DNA of 64,000 nucleotides, taken from the NCBI GenBank assembly GCA_963277665.1, contig OY728119.1, forward strand, positions 312,500,206-312,564,205, given 5' to 3'. Source of the DNA: Viscum album. Taxonomy: Eukaryota > Streptophyta > Magnoliopsida > Santalales > Viscaceae. The notes beneath the pieces are model-generated. The model was not told the origin of the DNA. It searched no databases and saw nothing but the letters and a program-made list of their open reading frames with translations. The translations under genes and the position numbers were made by a program. This document shows positions 1-11,039 of the stretch, piece by piece; within the stretch, counting starts at the first letter, position 1, and each line of letters opens with the position of its first letter.

Positions 1-299
1 GGCATTGATAATGGTTGCATCATTCAATAACTCTTTCCTTATCTTAAGATTTAATGGTACACATAGTCATGACCCAAATATTAGAACACCTTATTTAGAA
101 TTTTTAACTCCAAGTATTTCCCTTTTCATACAGTTTCCACTTTCTTTAATGTCTCAAAATCATCTCTTTGTGAATCCTTTGTCTTATTCAGAAGGGATGA
201 TTGATTAGTCATTTGAAAAAGGATTGATGATATTCCTTCCTTTATGATCCCCATGTCCATCCTTTGAAATTAAAATAATATTTTATCCTTATCAATTCT

Positions 300-490
300 T
301 ATAATTGATAAGTTTATAAGACCCATTCTATTTAGAGTATCTACCACTTTATTTTCTTTCTCCGGATGGTAGTGGATTGGGTAATCATAGACCTTAATCA
401 GCTATAACCATCTTTACTAGAACATGTCAATCTCCCTCTATGTGAATATATATTTGAGGCTCTTATGATCTGTATATATTTCACACTTCT
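300..490 (-). pseudogene. Ty3/gypsy RNase H remnant
   Basis: The minus strand shows TDHKSLKYIFT (about 445-480) followed by KVYDYPIHYHPEKENKVVDTL-like sequence (about 330-392; split here as KVYDYPIHY and HPEKENKVVDTL). These match the end of the gypsy RNase H domain, where plant elements usually read DHKSLKY, DYD and HPGKANVVADAL. In-frame stops lie between the two motifs. In the family this domain removes the RNA strand of the RNA-DNA hybrid during reverse transcription. Confidence 0.8.
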
Positions 491-899
491 ACCCATAAAG
501 ATAATGCCACCTGATTTTCAATGTGAAGATCACTAGAACCAAATCTAGATCATGCATTGTGTTGTTCTTATCATGGATTTTCAATTTACTTGAGGTGTAG
601 GATTTAACTTTATCATTTTTTAAAGTACACAATCCAATCCATTCTTTTATTCATCATAATATACCATAAAAATATCCCCTAATATGGGAAACATGAGGAA
701 TGGTTTAGTGATAAGCCTATTTTTCAATTAATTAAAGCCCTATTCATATTAATTAGTATATACAAACATTACTCCCTTATGCGTCATCATGGTTAGTAGG
801 ATTGTAAATCATGATAATTTTATTACAAATCATCTATAATATTCTTTTAGTCTAATGAAACTAAAAATATCAAATAAATATGTTGGTTTGGGACACTAC

Positions 900-1510
900 A
901 CAATCATCTTTATCTTATAGGGGTCTACAAATATCCCTTTACCGGAGATAACATGGCCTGATAATGATACTTCCTTAATCCATAACTCAAATTTACTATA
1001 CCTTTCATATATATTCTCCTTTCACAAAGTCTTAAACACAATATTCAAATACTTTCCATGACGCTACTTCATTTTGGATTATATCATAATATCATCTATA
1101 AATACTACGACAAATATTTTGAGGTAATATATAAATACTATATTCATTAATTCCATAAATATTACAAGATAATTATGAATTTTTAAGGGCATCACTATGA
1201 AATCATAGTGTCTATACCTTGTTCAAAAGGTAGTCTTAGAATATCTTCCTTATTTACCTTTAATTAGTGATACCATGACTGAAGGTACACCTTACAGAAA
1301 TACTAGGGACCATGTAGTTAATCGAACAAGTTGCATATCTATGGTAGGAGATAATTGTTATTTATCATGATTTTTTTTGATTTTATGATAATCAATTATA
1401 AGGAACATTAACCCATACTTCTTCATAATAAAGTAGACCAACACACACCATGGTGAAGCACTCATTCTTATAACACCCTTTTCCAGATTCTCTTGTAACT
1501 ACTTATTTAG
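900..1510 (-). pseudogene. Ty3/gypsy reverse transcriptase remnant
   Basis: Motifs in order on the minus strand: LQENLEKGVIRMSASPW (about 1450-1502; family form LQELLDKGFIRPSVSPWG), YLQSWYH followed by KEDILRLPF (about 1210-1290; family DLRSGYHQLRVKEEDIPKTAF), then VVFIDDIMI (1082-1109), the catalytic Y/F-x-DD box with both aspartates kept. Downstream, YSKFELWIKEVSLSGHVIS and PYKIKMI (about 905-1000) match the thumb region. Stops and short frame changes separate the motifs, so the enzyme is dead although the DD pair survives. Confidence 0.85.
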
Positions 1511-1789
1511 ATATTACACCTTAATAGTGGACATAATGTAGGTATTATTATATTTAGGTAGAGATACTGATTTAAATTAAATTTAGAACTCAACCTCTCG
1601 GTCAGGAGGAAGACCATGTAACTCTTCTGGGAATATATTAGTATGAATCCTCACTATAGGCATGTCTTCAAACATGATTCTCTTATTTATCTATATAATT
1701 TATGATATATATTATTTTACATAAAGAAATAATACCCACACTTGATATGGAGTTTCCAAAATAGATTCAACCTCCTCCTTACACTTGTA

Positions 1790-2105
1790 AAACATTAGAG
1801 GACGACTCAGGATGTGAAGAGTGGTTTCTCTCTCCCAACAGTTTTTGTTAGATTTATATAGAGACCGCCAATCCATTCCCAATATAGCATCAAACTCTAC
1901 TAAATGGATTTAAAAAATATTTTATAGAAGGTTCAATCCATATACATTTAATGGGGATGATTTATATACTTGGGATGAAATAATTTCTCTATTTGATTTC
2001 CTCATAGATAGCTCAACCCACATGTTTTTTGGAGGTGTTTGAATAGGTCTATTAATATTTCAAAATATGAAAGAAATTATAGTACCAAAATAAAATAGTA
2101 CACTC
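1790..2105 (-). pseudogene. Ty3/gypsy aspartic protease remnant, active-site Asp lost
   Basis: EFDAILGMDWRSLYK at 1848-1901 on the minus strand matches the conserved ILGMDWL segment of gypsy retropepsins. About 200 bases upstream (2060-2101) VLFYFGTIISF aligns with the usual VLFDSGATHSF. The catalytic Asp therefore reads Tyr, and the Ser and Ala of DSGA are changed as well. The protease would cleave the Gag-Pol precursor; this copy could not. Confidence 0.75.
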
Positions 2106-2364
2106 TCTATTCTTTAATGAGTAATCAGTTTACCTATCAAAATATTGTTATTGTGATCCACCTTAGTAGTAGTGATAACATATTCCCTTCCTTACTCTCC
2201 AGGGCTTAAAGGTTATTTTCATTTACCATATTTTAAAACCCTTATCTTATGGAATTGATTTTTATAATACCTATATTCCTTATAGATTAAACATTGTACC
2301 ATTGGTTGAGTGTTGATGTTAAACATATTTTCTTCCATCACATTACTGTGTTTATTCATCTCTA

Positions 2365-3080
2365 CCCAAAATTGATTAGCATGATGTCCCTCTTTTCTGC
2401 ATTTTAAGCATCTCCTGGTTCCCTTGAGATAGATTCTAGGAGACTTCTTCCGACATTTTTTTATTTGTAGGATGTTTTTTTCCCGAATCCATGTGATTTA
2501 TCAATTTATATTCTCGAATAAAACTCAATTTTATGCTATTTATACCAAGGAACCCGAGACCACAGAGATTATTCAATCTCCATATCATCATTGAGGGCAT
2601 AATGGATTATCTCCCCATAGATTTCAAAGTCTCAAATCACTAAATATTTTTATATACCCAGCTTTAACCCACCAAATAAGTAGTATTCATTACCTTAAGT
2701 TTTGATTAAAAAGATAGACGTGCACCATGAAACCCCTGTAGAATTTTCCACATATGCCCTGATATACACATCTTCATTTTGGTTATGTTTTTGAAACTAC
2801 ATTCCCATATTAAGATAGTGATTTCAAGGAAAATATTTATTTAAAAATATTTATTTGAATCCATCCCATTCCATGGAATTTATTTTCTCATTGAGCTTCA
2901 TTCTCTTGATTAGTTTTAACCACTGAGCAACATCCCCTTCAAAATGATAGAAAGATTACACAACTATATTATTATGATCATTGGGGGATATATAATATCT
3001 TAATAATAGAATTAATCCATTTTTCCATGATGTGGGGATTAGGATATCCACTAAAGTTATGAGGCCATTTTTGCAAAAAG
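2365..3080 (-). pseudogene. Ty3/gypsy gag remnant (capsid segment plus one zinc knuckle)
   Basis: On the minus strand around 2880-3065 there are FSGYPNPHIMEKWI and FEGDVAQWLKLIKRMK, matching the gypsy capsid pattern FxGxxDPxxAexWl ... FxLxGdAxxWW. Further down, CLKCRKEGHHANQF (about 2369-2410) is a CX2CX4HX4C nucleocapsid knuckle whose last Cys has become Phe. Stops split the two parts. Gag packages the element RNA into cytoplasmic particles in the family. Confidence 0.8.
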
Positions 3081-3807
3081 GATTAAACCACAAGTTTCTC
3101 TTTCTTAGGATATGGAGGGAATTACAAATGATTCAAATTAGTATTCATAAATTGACTCAGCAAATCTAGTACTTCCATGAATTTATTAGCACCCACTCCC
3201 ATAAGTTTATTCATATTATTAGAAAAACCATCAAATTTCTTATCACATTTCCTATCACATTGTTTGTTGGCACATTTCCTCTTATTTCCCTTCATTAATT
3301 AAGATAAAAGAAAATTGAGGTGAGAATACTTTAACTAATAAACATCTAAAAGGGAAACTATGAAATTAGAAGGAATAACTTATAGATGAAAATTATATCC
3401 GAAATTATGAGTTTCTATGTGTAAATATAGGTTATAATTGGTAATTTTCCTATTAGGTTATCTTACCCAAAAATCCATTCAAATCATTCATAATGGTTTG
3501 TAAAGATTTTGTGAGTTTTCAAAAGAATATCTCCCCAAGAGTGTCAAACCAGGTATACATCAAGGTCTTTTTGTTGTGGACTAGGTAACTATCGAGTTAA
3601 TACCTAACATTTAATTTTTCGAGTTATTATCCCTAGGAAAAACTATGCTAGATCCTCATCCCCTTATAGTATCCAGACACGGATTTAATTTCTTGGAAAT
3701 CACTTTCTCTATACTTCACTAAAATTTAAGGATATTATCCTATACTCATACTAATCCCTAGGGTTATTACTAAATTATTCTAGTAATAATATCAAAAAAC
3801 ATATTTA

Positions 3808-3823
3808 CCTTGCTTTGATACCA
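3808..3823 (-). promoter_or_regulatory. Primer binding site, tRNA-iMet type
   Basis: The minus strand reads TGGTATCAAAGCAAGG, differing by one base from the TGGTATCAGAGC complement of the plant initiator tRNA-Met 3' end. It is separated by GT from the presumed LTR end, the same two-base spacing seen in the element at 6501-17110. It fixes the element's orientation and LTR boundary. Confidence 0.75.
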
Positions 3824-3825
3824 AC

Positions 3826-5918
3826 TATAGATACCCAAGAAGTTTACACATATGAATACATGATTTTTAAAATAAACATTCAATAAACACAACCCAAATA
3901 TCATGAGACCTAGTGAATTTAAAAGACTAGGTTTATAATAAATAAAATAACAAAAAAAATTTATTTTATCCTACATATTGAGAACCTAAACAAATTTCTT
4001 CTCATAAAACTATATAGGATATCCTGGGGAATAAATAAAACCAAGGGGCGAGTTGTAAAGCCTAGTAAGGGAGTAAACAAGGTAATGAAGCATAATATAT
4101 GAGTTTGATAAAATAAAATGAAAACATAAAATATAAGGATCATGAATAATCATATAGAGGCATAAAATAAATAAAATGGAATAATAAGATCATGGAAACA
4201 TAGGAATGTGGCAACAAAATATAATATGACATTATTATAAGTCAAAGCTAACTGCCATGACAACATCAGATGGTGTACAGAGTCATATCATTGATTAGGT
4301 TTACTACCTAATACCATACATACCATATCATAATAAAAAAACATTAACCAATTAATTGGAAAACTAAATATAAATACATTTCATAAAATATACATGATAA
4401 TGTGTGCCAAAAAAAAATCAATCATAAGGCATAAAAATACGAATTACCCATGGAAAGAAATGGGTTGTATAATCTTTCCACATATCATAACCAAAGGAGA
4501 TTTTGTAAATATTCCAAAGAGAAGAAGGAATTAAATATCAAAGACATTAATATATATGTACATAAACATAGGTATCAAAATATAGTGTTTATTTGAGAAT
4601 AAATACTTTAAATTAGAATTAAATAGATATACTTAGGGATAAAAAAGTTCCCCTTAATTGGGTTTGATTTTAAAGAAGCAATTTGAGAAATGAAGTTAAA
4701 TAATGTATTAAACCTTAAAAGGAAGAGATAATAAGATATGTATATATGTAAGGGACATATTATCATAATTTATAATAATTATATAACATCAAATAGAAAA
4801 ATAAGGTGAGTTATAGAGAGAAAATTCACAATCTTAAGAAAAAGGCTAGTTAAGAGAGATCCTTTACCCTATATTCTAGAATTGTTATATACTTGCACAT
4901 AATGTCGTGAATAATCAAATAAAATTTATTAATTAATTAATTTATAAACTTTTCCATCCATATTTTATTTATTATAATTTTATTATGTTAATTTATAACC
5001 ATTTTAATGAGATATAAAATTTAATTTCTCTTTTCTGTGAGCATTTGATTCATGGTTCTGTGGTTGGATCACTTGTGTATAATTATAAAATTTCTTACCA
5101 AATAGGAATAAAACTAAAAAATTAAATTGAAATGAAATTAATTTCATTCAAAAATTTTAATGGTTCAAAATATTATTTTGTTTTTTATATTGGGACAATT
5201 CACTTAGCAAAAACGTTAATGTTACGTGGTTAGTTTATTTAGGCAGTTTACCTGGCCATCATGAACTAGTTTTTCCTTATTTTATATTGTGTCTATATAT
5301 TAAATACATAACATGAAATATGTTATAATATAATTATTATCGTCTTATTTAACTATAATAATATTTTTATATCCATCCTTGAAAATGACAAAGAAAAAGG
5401 AAGTATGTTGTTCCTAGAGGCATTTGACCAACCATATTGTAAAAAATGATTTCATATTAGGAATGAAATAAATGAGGGTATAATATGGATAATACACCAT
5501 AATAATAATATTTTACTATATTTAGGATACTTATTTTTTCATTTTTAAGTATATAGGGATCATATAGGGGTGGTTGAAGAAGAATAAAATTGAAAGAGAT
5601 TAGTCGAGAATCTTACATATTCCTTTGGTTGTCTCCTCTTAGACTATCCCTTAAGGGTACTTAGAATGGTATTTTGGTGAGATAATATGAAATAGTATTT
5701 GGGGAGAGTATTTTTAAGGGAATTGGAAATAAAGTTAGTATTCTACCGGGCTTATAAGTTGTGAGGAGAAGAGGTGGTATTTATAAGGGGAGGAGAAGAG
5801 TGTTTTTGAATATTATATTCATATTTTATTATTGTTGGATCAAGACTTCCAATATCATTTATTATTGTGATTATATATATTAACTAGTGTATTTGACTTA
5901 GAACCAGTGTCTGGTTAC
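3826..5918 (-). repeat. Probable 5' LTR of the minus-strand gypsy element
   Basis: This region lies outside the primer site and contains LTR-type features on the minus strand: a TATA box (TTATAAATA, about 5778-5786) followed by a CT-rich stretch, and near the 3' end a segment CCTTACTAGGC ... ACTCGCCCCTT ... TTTATTTATTCCCCAG (about 4020-4080) that parallels the same segment in the LTRs at 6501 and 58651. The outer end is taken at a TGTAAC on the minus strand (about 5913-5918). This end is uncertain because no second LTR or target duplication lies in the window. Confidence 0.5.
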
Positions 5919-6500
5919 AACATTCATTACTAAAAAATTCATGTATTTAGCTTATAATGTTAAATACTCTATTTTACCATATTTCATTACTCACAAAAAA
6001 TTCAACTACTTTTAGAAAATACATAAAATTCACCCTAACAATTTATCAAAATTTATATTAAAAAAATGAAATCCATTTTATAAAAATAATCTTCAAAATA
6101 TTATAAATTTAATTTTTAAATAAAATATTCATTTATCTAAAAAATATCAATATTTATATTATAATCAATTTTCCGACCCTTTGAAAAATTACTTATGGTA
6201 TAATAAAGTTATATTATCATTTAAAAAAATTTAATATTAATTTATAAATCCATTTTTTGAAAACAAGATTTATTTTATATAATTATATTTATTATAAATG
6301 TGTAATTAAAATATTTATGCTTTCCAAAAATTAAAACACTTAATTTATATTTTTTTAAACAATTATTTATTTATACCTTTGTATAAATATATCATATTTT
6401 ACATTACAAGATACCTAAATATTATTTTAAAATTACATAAGTGAGGATACTATTCTAACAGTCATGTTACTATTCCTAATGTTTAGATCACCATTCCAAC
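5919..6500. other. AT-rich flank, no gene seen
   Basis: This stretch is AT-rich with no protein motif. Its last 70 bases contain short near-repeats of the form TTACTATTCC(A/T)AA. Similar units resume on the far side of the insertion (17111-17160), so the large element at 6501 landed inside a short degenerate repeat. Confidence 0.5.
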
Positions 6501-8351
6501 TGTAACACCCCAGGATTTCAGAGTGTGTTATTTCTTAAAAATAATTCAATAACTTGCACTACACGCAACACCGAGTTCAATCACACCATTAAAAGAGGTC
6601 ATGAATAGTATTAACTACATTTTGAACTTTATATAATCCTTATAATTTTAGAATCCCTATTATGAGTTTCTTAGTCATAATGCAAGAACAAATTCATTTT
6701 CAGTATTTCAATTTTATCAACTTTTAATAGTGAACCCTTTTTAAATACAATATTTTAAACTTTTTGACTAAATGGGGACATCAAAAATTTAAAATGAAAC
6801 ATCCCAAGCTTCCACGGTACGCTAGCATGTGTTATACGCAACACCGAGTTCTAACACCAATCAAACTAGCCGTTATGAATAGTAATACCTAATTTTTGAA
6901 GTTATATATATTTTATATTTCAAAATGGACTTCATTTTTGGATTCGGAATATCTAATTTATCCTAAGGTGAAATTTTGGTACTTTTCGGATAACTTTCAT
7001 ATTTTGATGAATAGTGAAAATTACTATATTTTAATTAAAAACAACTTTTTTAATCAAAATAATTAATAGTGATAAATTGTGAATTTGAGAGGTTTTAAAG
7101 TATATTTAGAATATATTTTTACCATTTAATATAATTTTGGTCATTGGACATAATTTTACAATTAAACCGAACATAAACAAGTGTCAATCTTTTGATAGTT
7201 ATTATCTCTTAAAAACACGCTTTTTGTTTTGACAGCGGGAATTACTTTTAAATTAATTTCTGCCACTTCTGTGTTTTGAATTTAGAAAAATGGATTCCAT
7301 ATTTGGAATCAGGATGTTCAAATTATGTAAATAGGTAACTTTTATTTTTAGACATTTTGAATAATTACTGCGGTAAATATTTTATTTACCATGGTTAAGG
7401 GTAAATTCGGTAAATAAGGGTTAAAAAAATAATATTATAATAATATTAAATTACCCTAAAACGTGTCTTAACCCTATTGGTTGATACATGGTCGACCAGG
7501 GGCATCTTTGGGTCTATTTTGGGACCCCATGGATCCACTTGTAAGTGATAATGACACTTTATTTTAATTAAGTCAAAATGAATACAAAAATGACACAAGC
7601 ATATATCTTTTTGAAAAACAATTGTTACATAGGGTTATATATGTTGGATTTTAGATTATAAATATTCATTAGAAAGATAAAACGATTTCCTACATAATGA
7701 TATTTTATTTATAATTTTTAGACATTATATAATTTATTTTATTTATGACACAATGATGATGCAGTAATTACTATAATAGTGAAAAATTAAAATAATTGAT
7801 ATTATAAATACCCAAATAAATATAATATGAAACTTTTAATGAATTAAACTAATTTTATAGGATAGTATGATATATTAGGATTGATTTAATTGACTTTATT
7901 CGAAGTAATCAATCTGTTATAAGTTTCACAAAAATCAACTATTGAATAGTGTCAAAATTGACATAAAAGAGTTCTGAAAACAAATATTATATTATTAATT
8001 GATATTAAATTCCTAAAAATCTAAGGTTCGGCCAAGAGACTTATATCATGATAGGTTCATCATTAATGGACCACTTGGGGGTCGTTTGGATGTATATAGT
8101 AAGTTTATTAACCATATTATATAAAAATACAAAGAGACATTGTAAAAGTGAAACTAATTAACTTAGAGTTAATAATTAAAGATAAGGTTAATATAAGTAC
8201 CCAAACCTGTATAAATTCTATTGGTTGAGTGTTTTTCGACCTATCCCCACATTAACCTTTGAATAATCAACTTTGGAGCCATTAGAAACCGAATATGAAT
8301 TTATTATAAATTAATATTTCTAGCTTTTCCAAAGGTGCCCCTCACCCCTCT

Positions 8352-8359
8352 TATAAAAG
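8352..8359 (+). promoter_or_regulatory. TATA box of left LTR
   Basis: TATAAAAG within CTCTTATAAAAGG, followed by a pyrimidine-rich stretch where transcription would start (about 8380-8400). The identical octamer sits at the same offset in the right LTR. The related solo LTR on the other strand has TTATAAAAGG at about 60990-61000. Confidence 0.6.
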
Positions 8360-8702
8360 GTCACTCCTCCTTCCCATTTATTGACACCTTAAAAGCCTTT
8401 TGGCTCGGCCAAACTCTGCCCAAATACTCTCCCAACATCCCTAAGTACAACCTAGAGGCCTTAGTTTGATCAGAAAGCCATCTTAAGGAGCCCTTTTGAT
8501 CAAATCAAAAGGAAGAACCCGAAGAAGAGGTAATGATTTCACCACCCTTTTCTAAGTTCATTTCTTCTTCCACTTCTTCTTCCTTTGTTCTTAACATTAT
8601 AAAATAATAACTCAAGTATATCACATATACTGTGATGTTATTATAAATATGGTACAATCATATTCAGTATTCTATCCACCCTTTGAATAACATGTCACCA
8701 TA

Positions 8703-8921
8703 CGTGCGTACGTACGGCTTACCGTCTCCACGTCGTGGTGTAATTGTTATTCAATATAATATTATTTTGATGGGTATAATAATGATGTGTAACTCATGTA
8801 AATAATAAATATAACATGTTAATGATTCTTTATATATGATATACCATCCATTTATATATTATTCTAATATCAAAAGAATGATATTGTCGCTCGTGCGTAC
8901 GTACGGACTACCGTCTCCACG
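8703..8921 (+). repeat. Pair of CpG-rich motifs, CGTGCGTACGTACGG...ACCGTCTCCACG, left LTR
   Basis: Two near-identical 30-bp copies (8703-8732 and 8892-8921) differ mainly in a middle CTT versus ACT. Each contains the self-complementary CGTACGTACG. They stand out from the AT-rich surroundings by dense CpG. Degenerate relatives occur in the solo LTR at about 60255-60275 and 60424-60445 on the minus strand. Function is unknown; they could be protein-binding repeats or hairpins in the leader RNA. Confidence 0.7.
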
Positions 8922-9205
8922 AACGCGATGAGATTCATTCTCCATCGTATCCATTCAAGTATAATTATTATTTGATGATTTAAAAATGATGTTTAATGAC
9001 TGGATATCATTCTGGATATGAATAAGATACAACAACCATGGCTTATGTAACAAAACATATAAAAGAAAATGAGTAAGTTAACTCCTGAAATGACGATAAT
9101 TCTAAGATATTATTAACAAATCAATGTTAAAAGATCATATATGATATCATATTAATATATATGATTCTTGTATAATTTAATAACAACTATTTCACCATTA
9201 TACAG

Positions 9206-9240
9206 GAGGTTAACCTACCCCAACCAAGGAAAAGTACAAG
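9206..9240 (+). other. Exon-like 35-nt module in left LTR
   Basis: The module is preceded by a pyrimidine-poor tract ending TTATACAG and followed by GTAAGGG. Comparable modules of 35-36 nt occur in the right LTR (15778-15812), the solo LTR (59901-59936, minus) and the LTR fragment (17784-17819). All start GAGGTTA and end in AG before GTAAGGG, while the middles differ. A splice-donor-like AAGAGGTAATG precedes it at 8525-8535. Splicing is inferred, not shown. Confidence 0.5.
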
Positions 9241-9954
9241 GTAAGGGTTATTTCACAATCTCTTCATTATCTGAGGTTGTTTATACGTAATAATCTACTG
9301 GGATATCTTTATCATCCACATCCATGTTTCTTAAAAATGTATTTCAAAACATTTTTACTATTTACAAGAATATGGGTTAAAGTCATTTATACCCTTGTTT
9401 GACTTTTTATAAGAGGTTTATAAAGGAATCTTTCCGTCGTTTTCAAAACAAGGTCCTTTTTAACCTTTTCGACATAATTGAGGTAAGAATGTTTTTTTTA
9501 ACTTATACGGCGGGTGCGGTTATTTTACGCCGTTATAAAATCTTCAAAGCTTTCCTTATAAGATTATAAGAATATTTTCAAAGAAAATGTTTTATTTTAT
9601 ATGGATCTTAAATGATTTCAAAATAAAAGGAGATATTTCTTTAAAAAATAATTTTGATTTCATCTATGTCAACATCCTTTGATGGATTTTAAGATTATTT
9701 GAAGTTGATTTATTATGATACAAAACTTCTATATTTTATTGAAGGTTTTGTGATATGTTTGACTATGGATGTTCTATTTTTATACCATTCATAGTTTATG
9801 GTGAAATTATTGACATTTCGTATGCTAGTTTTAATACGAATGTTTATGTTATGTTTAAACCTTTTCATATGGGAATGCATTGGACTTAATAAGTGACGGG
9901 TGGAGCCCGCTATAGCTCCTCGATGCATCGGTAGGTCTCATGAGACAAACTAGT

Positions 9955-10009
9955 GTCTTGGCACAAGGCCTTGACAAAATCTTATTTGTAGTCTTGGCAC
10001 GAGGCCTTG
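9955..10009 (+). repeat. Spaced direct repeat GTCTTGGCACRAGGCCTTG
   Basis: Two 19-bp copies (9955-9973 and 9991-10009), 36 bp apart start to start, differ only at the R position. The right LTR has the pair with two point changes, and the solo LTR has it on the minus strand at about 59168-59230. It lies in the 3' third of the LTR, next to the most strongly conserved segment of the family. Confidence 0.7.
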
Positions 10010-10540
10010 GCTATGTGGTTATGATAGTCTGGCATTATGCATTCCAACATTATGAAAGTGGTTATTGATTTTTGCATGTGATTATTCGATTAGTAGAATA
10101 TCCATGTGAATAAGTAAATGGAATTATTTCATTTTACTTTTGCCATACTGTGTTGAAGTTCAAGTTTAAAAGGCTTTTGTTTTAGTAATGCATTGCCTTA
10201 AATGTTTATTCTTATTTATGAAAGTTTCCGCTATATTGTTATCCTTACTGGGCATTTGAGCTCACCCCTTTTCTATGTTTTATTTTTCCCAGGAAGTGAA
10301 GAAGTAAATTATGAATGACCTGCAGGGATATTATGTGGGGATATGAGTGTGGATTATGGAGACATTATGTTATTGTAGTAGTTTTTCATTTTATGATGTA
10401 ATGTAAAACTTATGAATATATCTAGTGTTTCCAAGGCTACTAAACCAATCGGTCTTTCGAGATTTGATCTTTCTTGTGATCATGCCAATGTTATGTAATA
10501 ATGCACCGACTCTGGGTAACTGGGGTCGGGGCGTTACAGT

Positions 10541-10552
10541 TGGTATCAGAGG
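10541..10552 (+). promoter_or_regulatory. Primer binding site, tRNA-iMet
   Basis: TGGTATCAGAGG begins two bases after the left LTR and matches the complement of the initiator tRNA-Met 3' end in 11 of 12 positions. It would prime minus-strand DNA synthesis. Confidence 0.9.
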
Positions 10553-11039
10553 AAGTTTAGTACAAACCTTGGAAGCTAGATTTAGATAAACTCTGATTAG
10601 AGCACGTAGACCTAAGATGAACTTTGAGGATTCGTATAGAAGAACTTCCTAGAATTTTGGTATTGTAGAGATTTTGTGAGTTTTCCGAGAAATACATCCC
10701 TGTCTGGATACGAGCAGGTAGAGGCGGCTCTGGCACAGATGTACCTAGGGGTAAAACCCGAAAACACCGCTTTGAGCTAGACTCGAACGGGAACTGGTGC
10801 ACGACAACGGGCCTTGCTGCACTCTTGGTTACGACACTCCCGGGGGATATGCTTAGGATAATTCTCATTTTCTTTACAAACCATTATGAAGGGTTTATGA
10901 GTATATACATCCTCAAAGGAGACATTTTTATGATTATGGATTATATCCATAAATAGTTCAATTTATGTTAAGTGTTTTATAAGAATGGGATTATGTATTT
11001 TGATTCATAAACTGATCTAGTGTATGCCATTGTTTAGAA

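Larger units (their letters stand above)
1..3825 (-). mobile_element. Decayed Ty3/gypsy retrotransposon, internal region (3' part cut by window edge)
   Basis: Read on the minus strand, this stretch carries, in order, a primer binding site, a gag capsid remnant, a CCHC knuckle, an aspartic protease remnant, reverse transcriptase and RNase H. That is the standard Ty3/gypsy order. Every domain is broken by stops and frame changes, so nothing is translatable across a domain. Integrase would lie beyond position 1; only a spacer-like stretch remains at 1-300. The pieces are recognised from conserved motifs (LGMDW, FIDD, DHKSLKYIF, HYHPEKEN). The clade cannot be assigned without an alignment. Confidence 0.85.
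6501..10538 (+). repeat. Left LTR of the gag-only element (4038 bp)
   Basis: It starts TGTAACACCCC and ends GGCGTTACA. A TATA box at 8352-8359 (TATAAAAG) lies 1851 bp in, suggesting a long U3. Downstream come two CpG-rich CGTACGTACGG motifs, an exon-like 35-nt module, a GC-rich GGCGGGTGCGG patch (about 9510), a conserved segment around GGGTGGAGCCCGC (about 9899), a repeated GTCTTGGCACRAGGCCTTG, and TTTTTCCCAG (10283-10292). The first 294 bp look like an imperfect duplication of the LTR start: TGTAACACCCCAGG at 6501 and TGAAACATCCCAAG at 6795. Confidence 0.95.

Noticed and set aside
9713..9928. 71-codon minus-strand frame found identically placed in both LTRs (also 16285-16500)
   Set aside because: Its conservation is explained by the recent duplication of the LTR itself. 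It runs against the element's transcription and shows no domain.
10557..10868. 103-codon minus-strand frame after the primer site
   Set aside because: It is antisense to the element in the leader, with no motif or homologous frame elsewhere.
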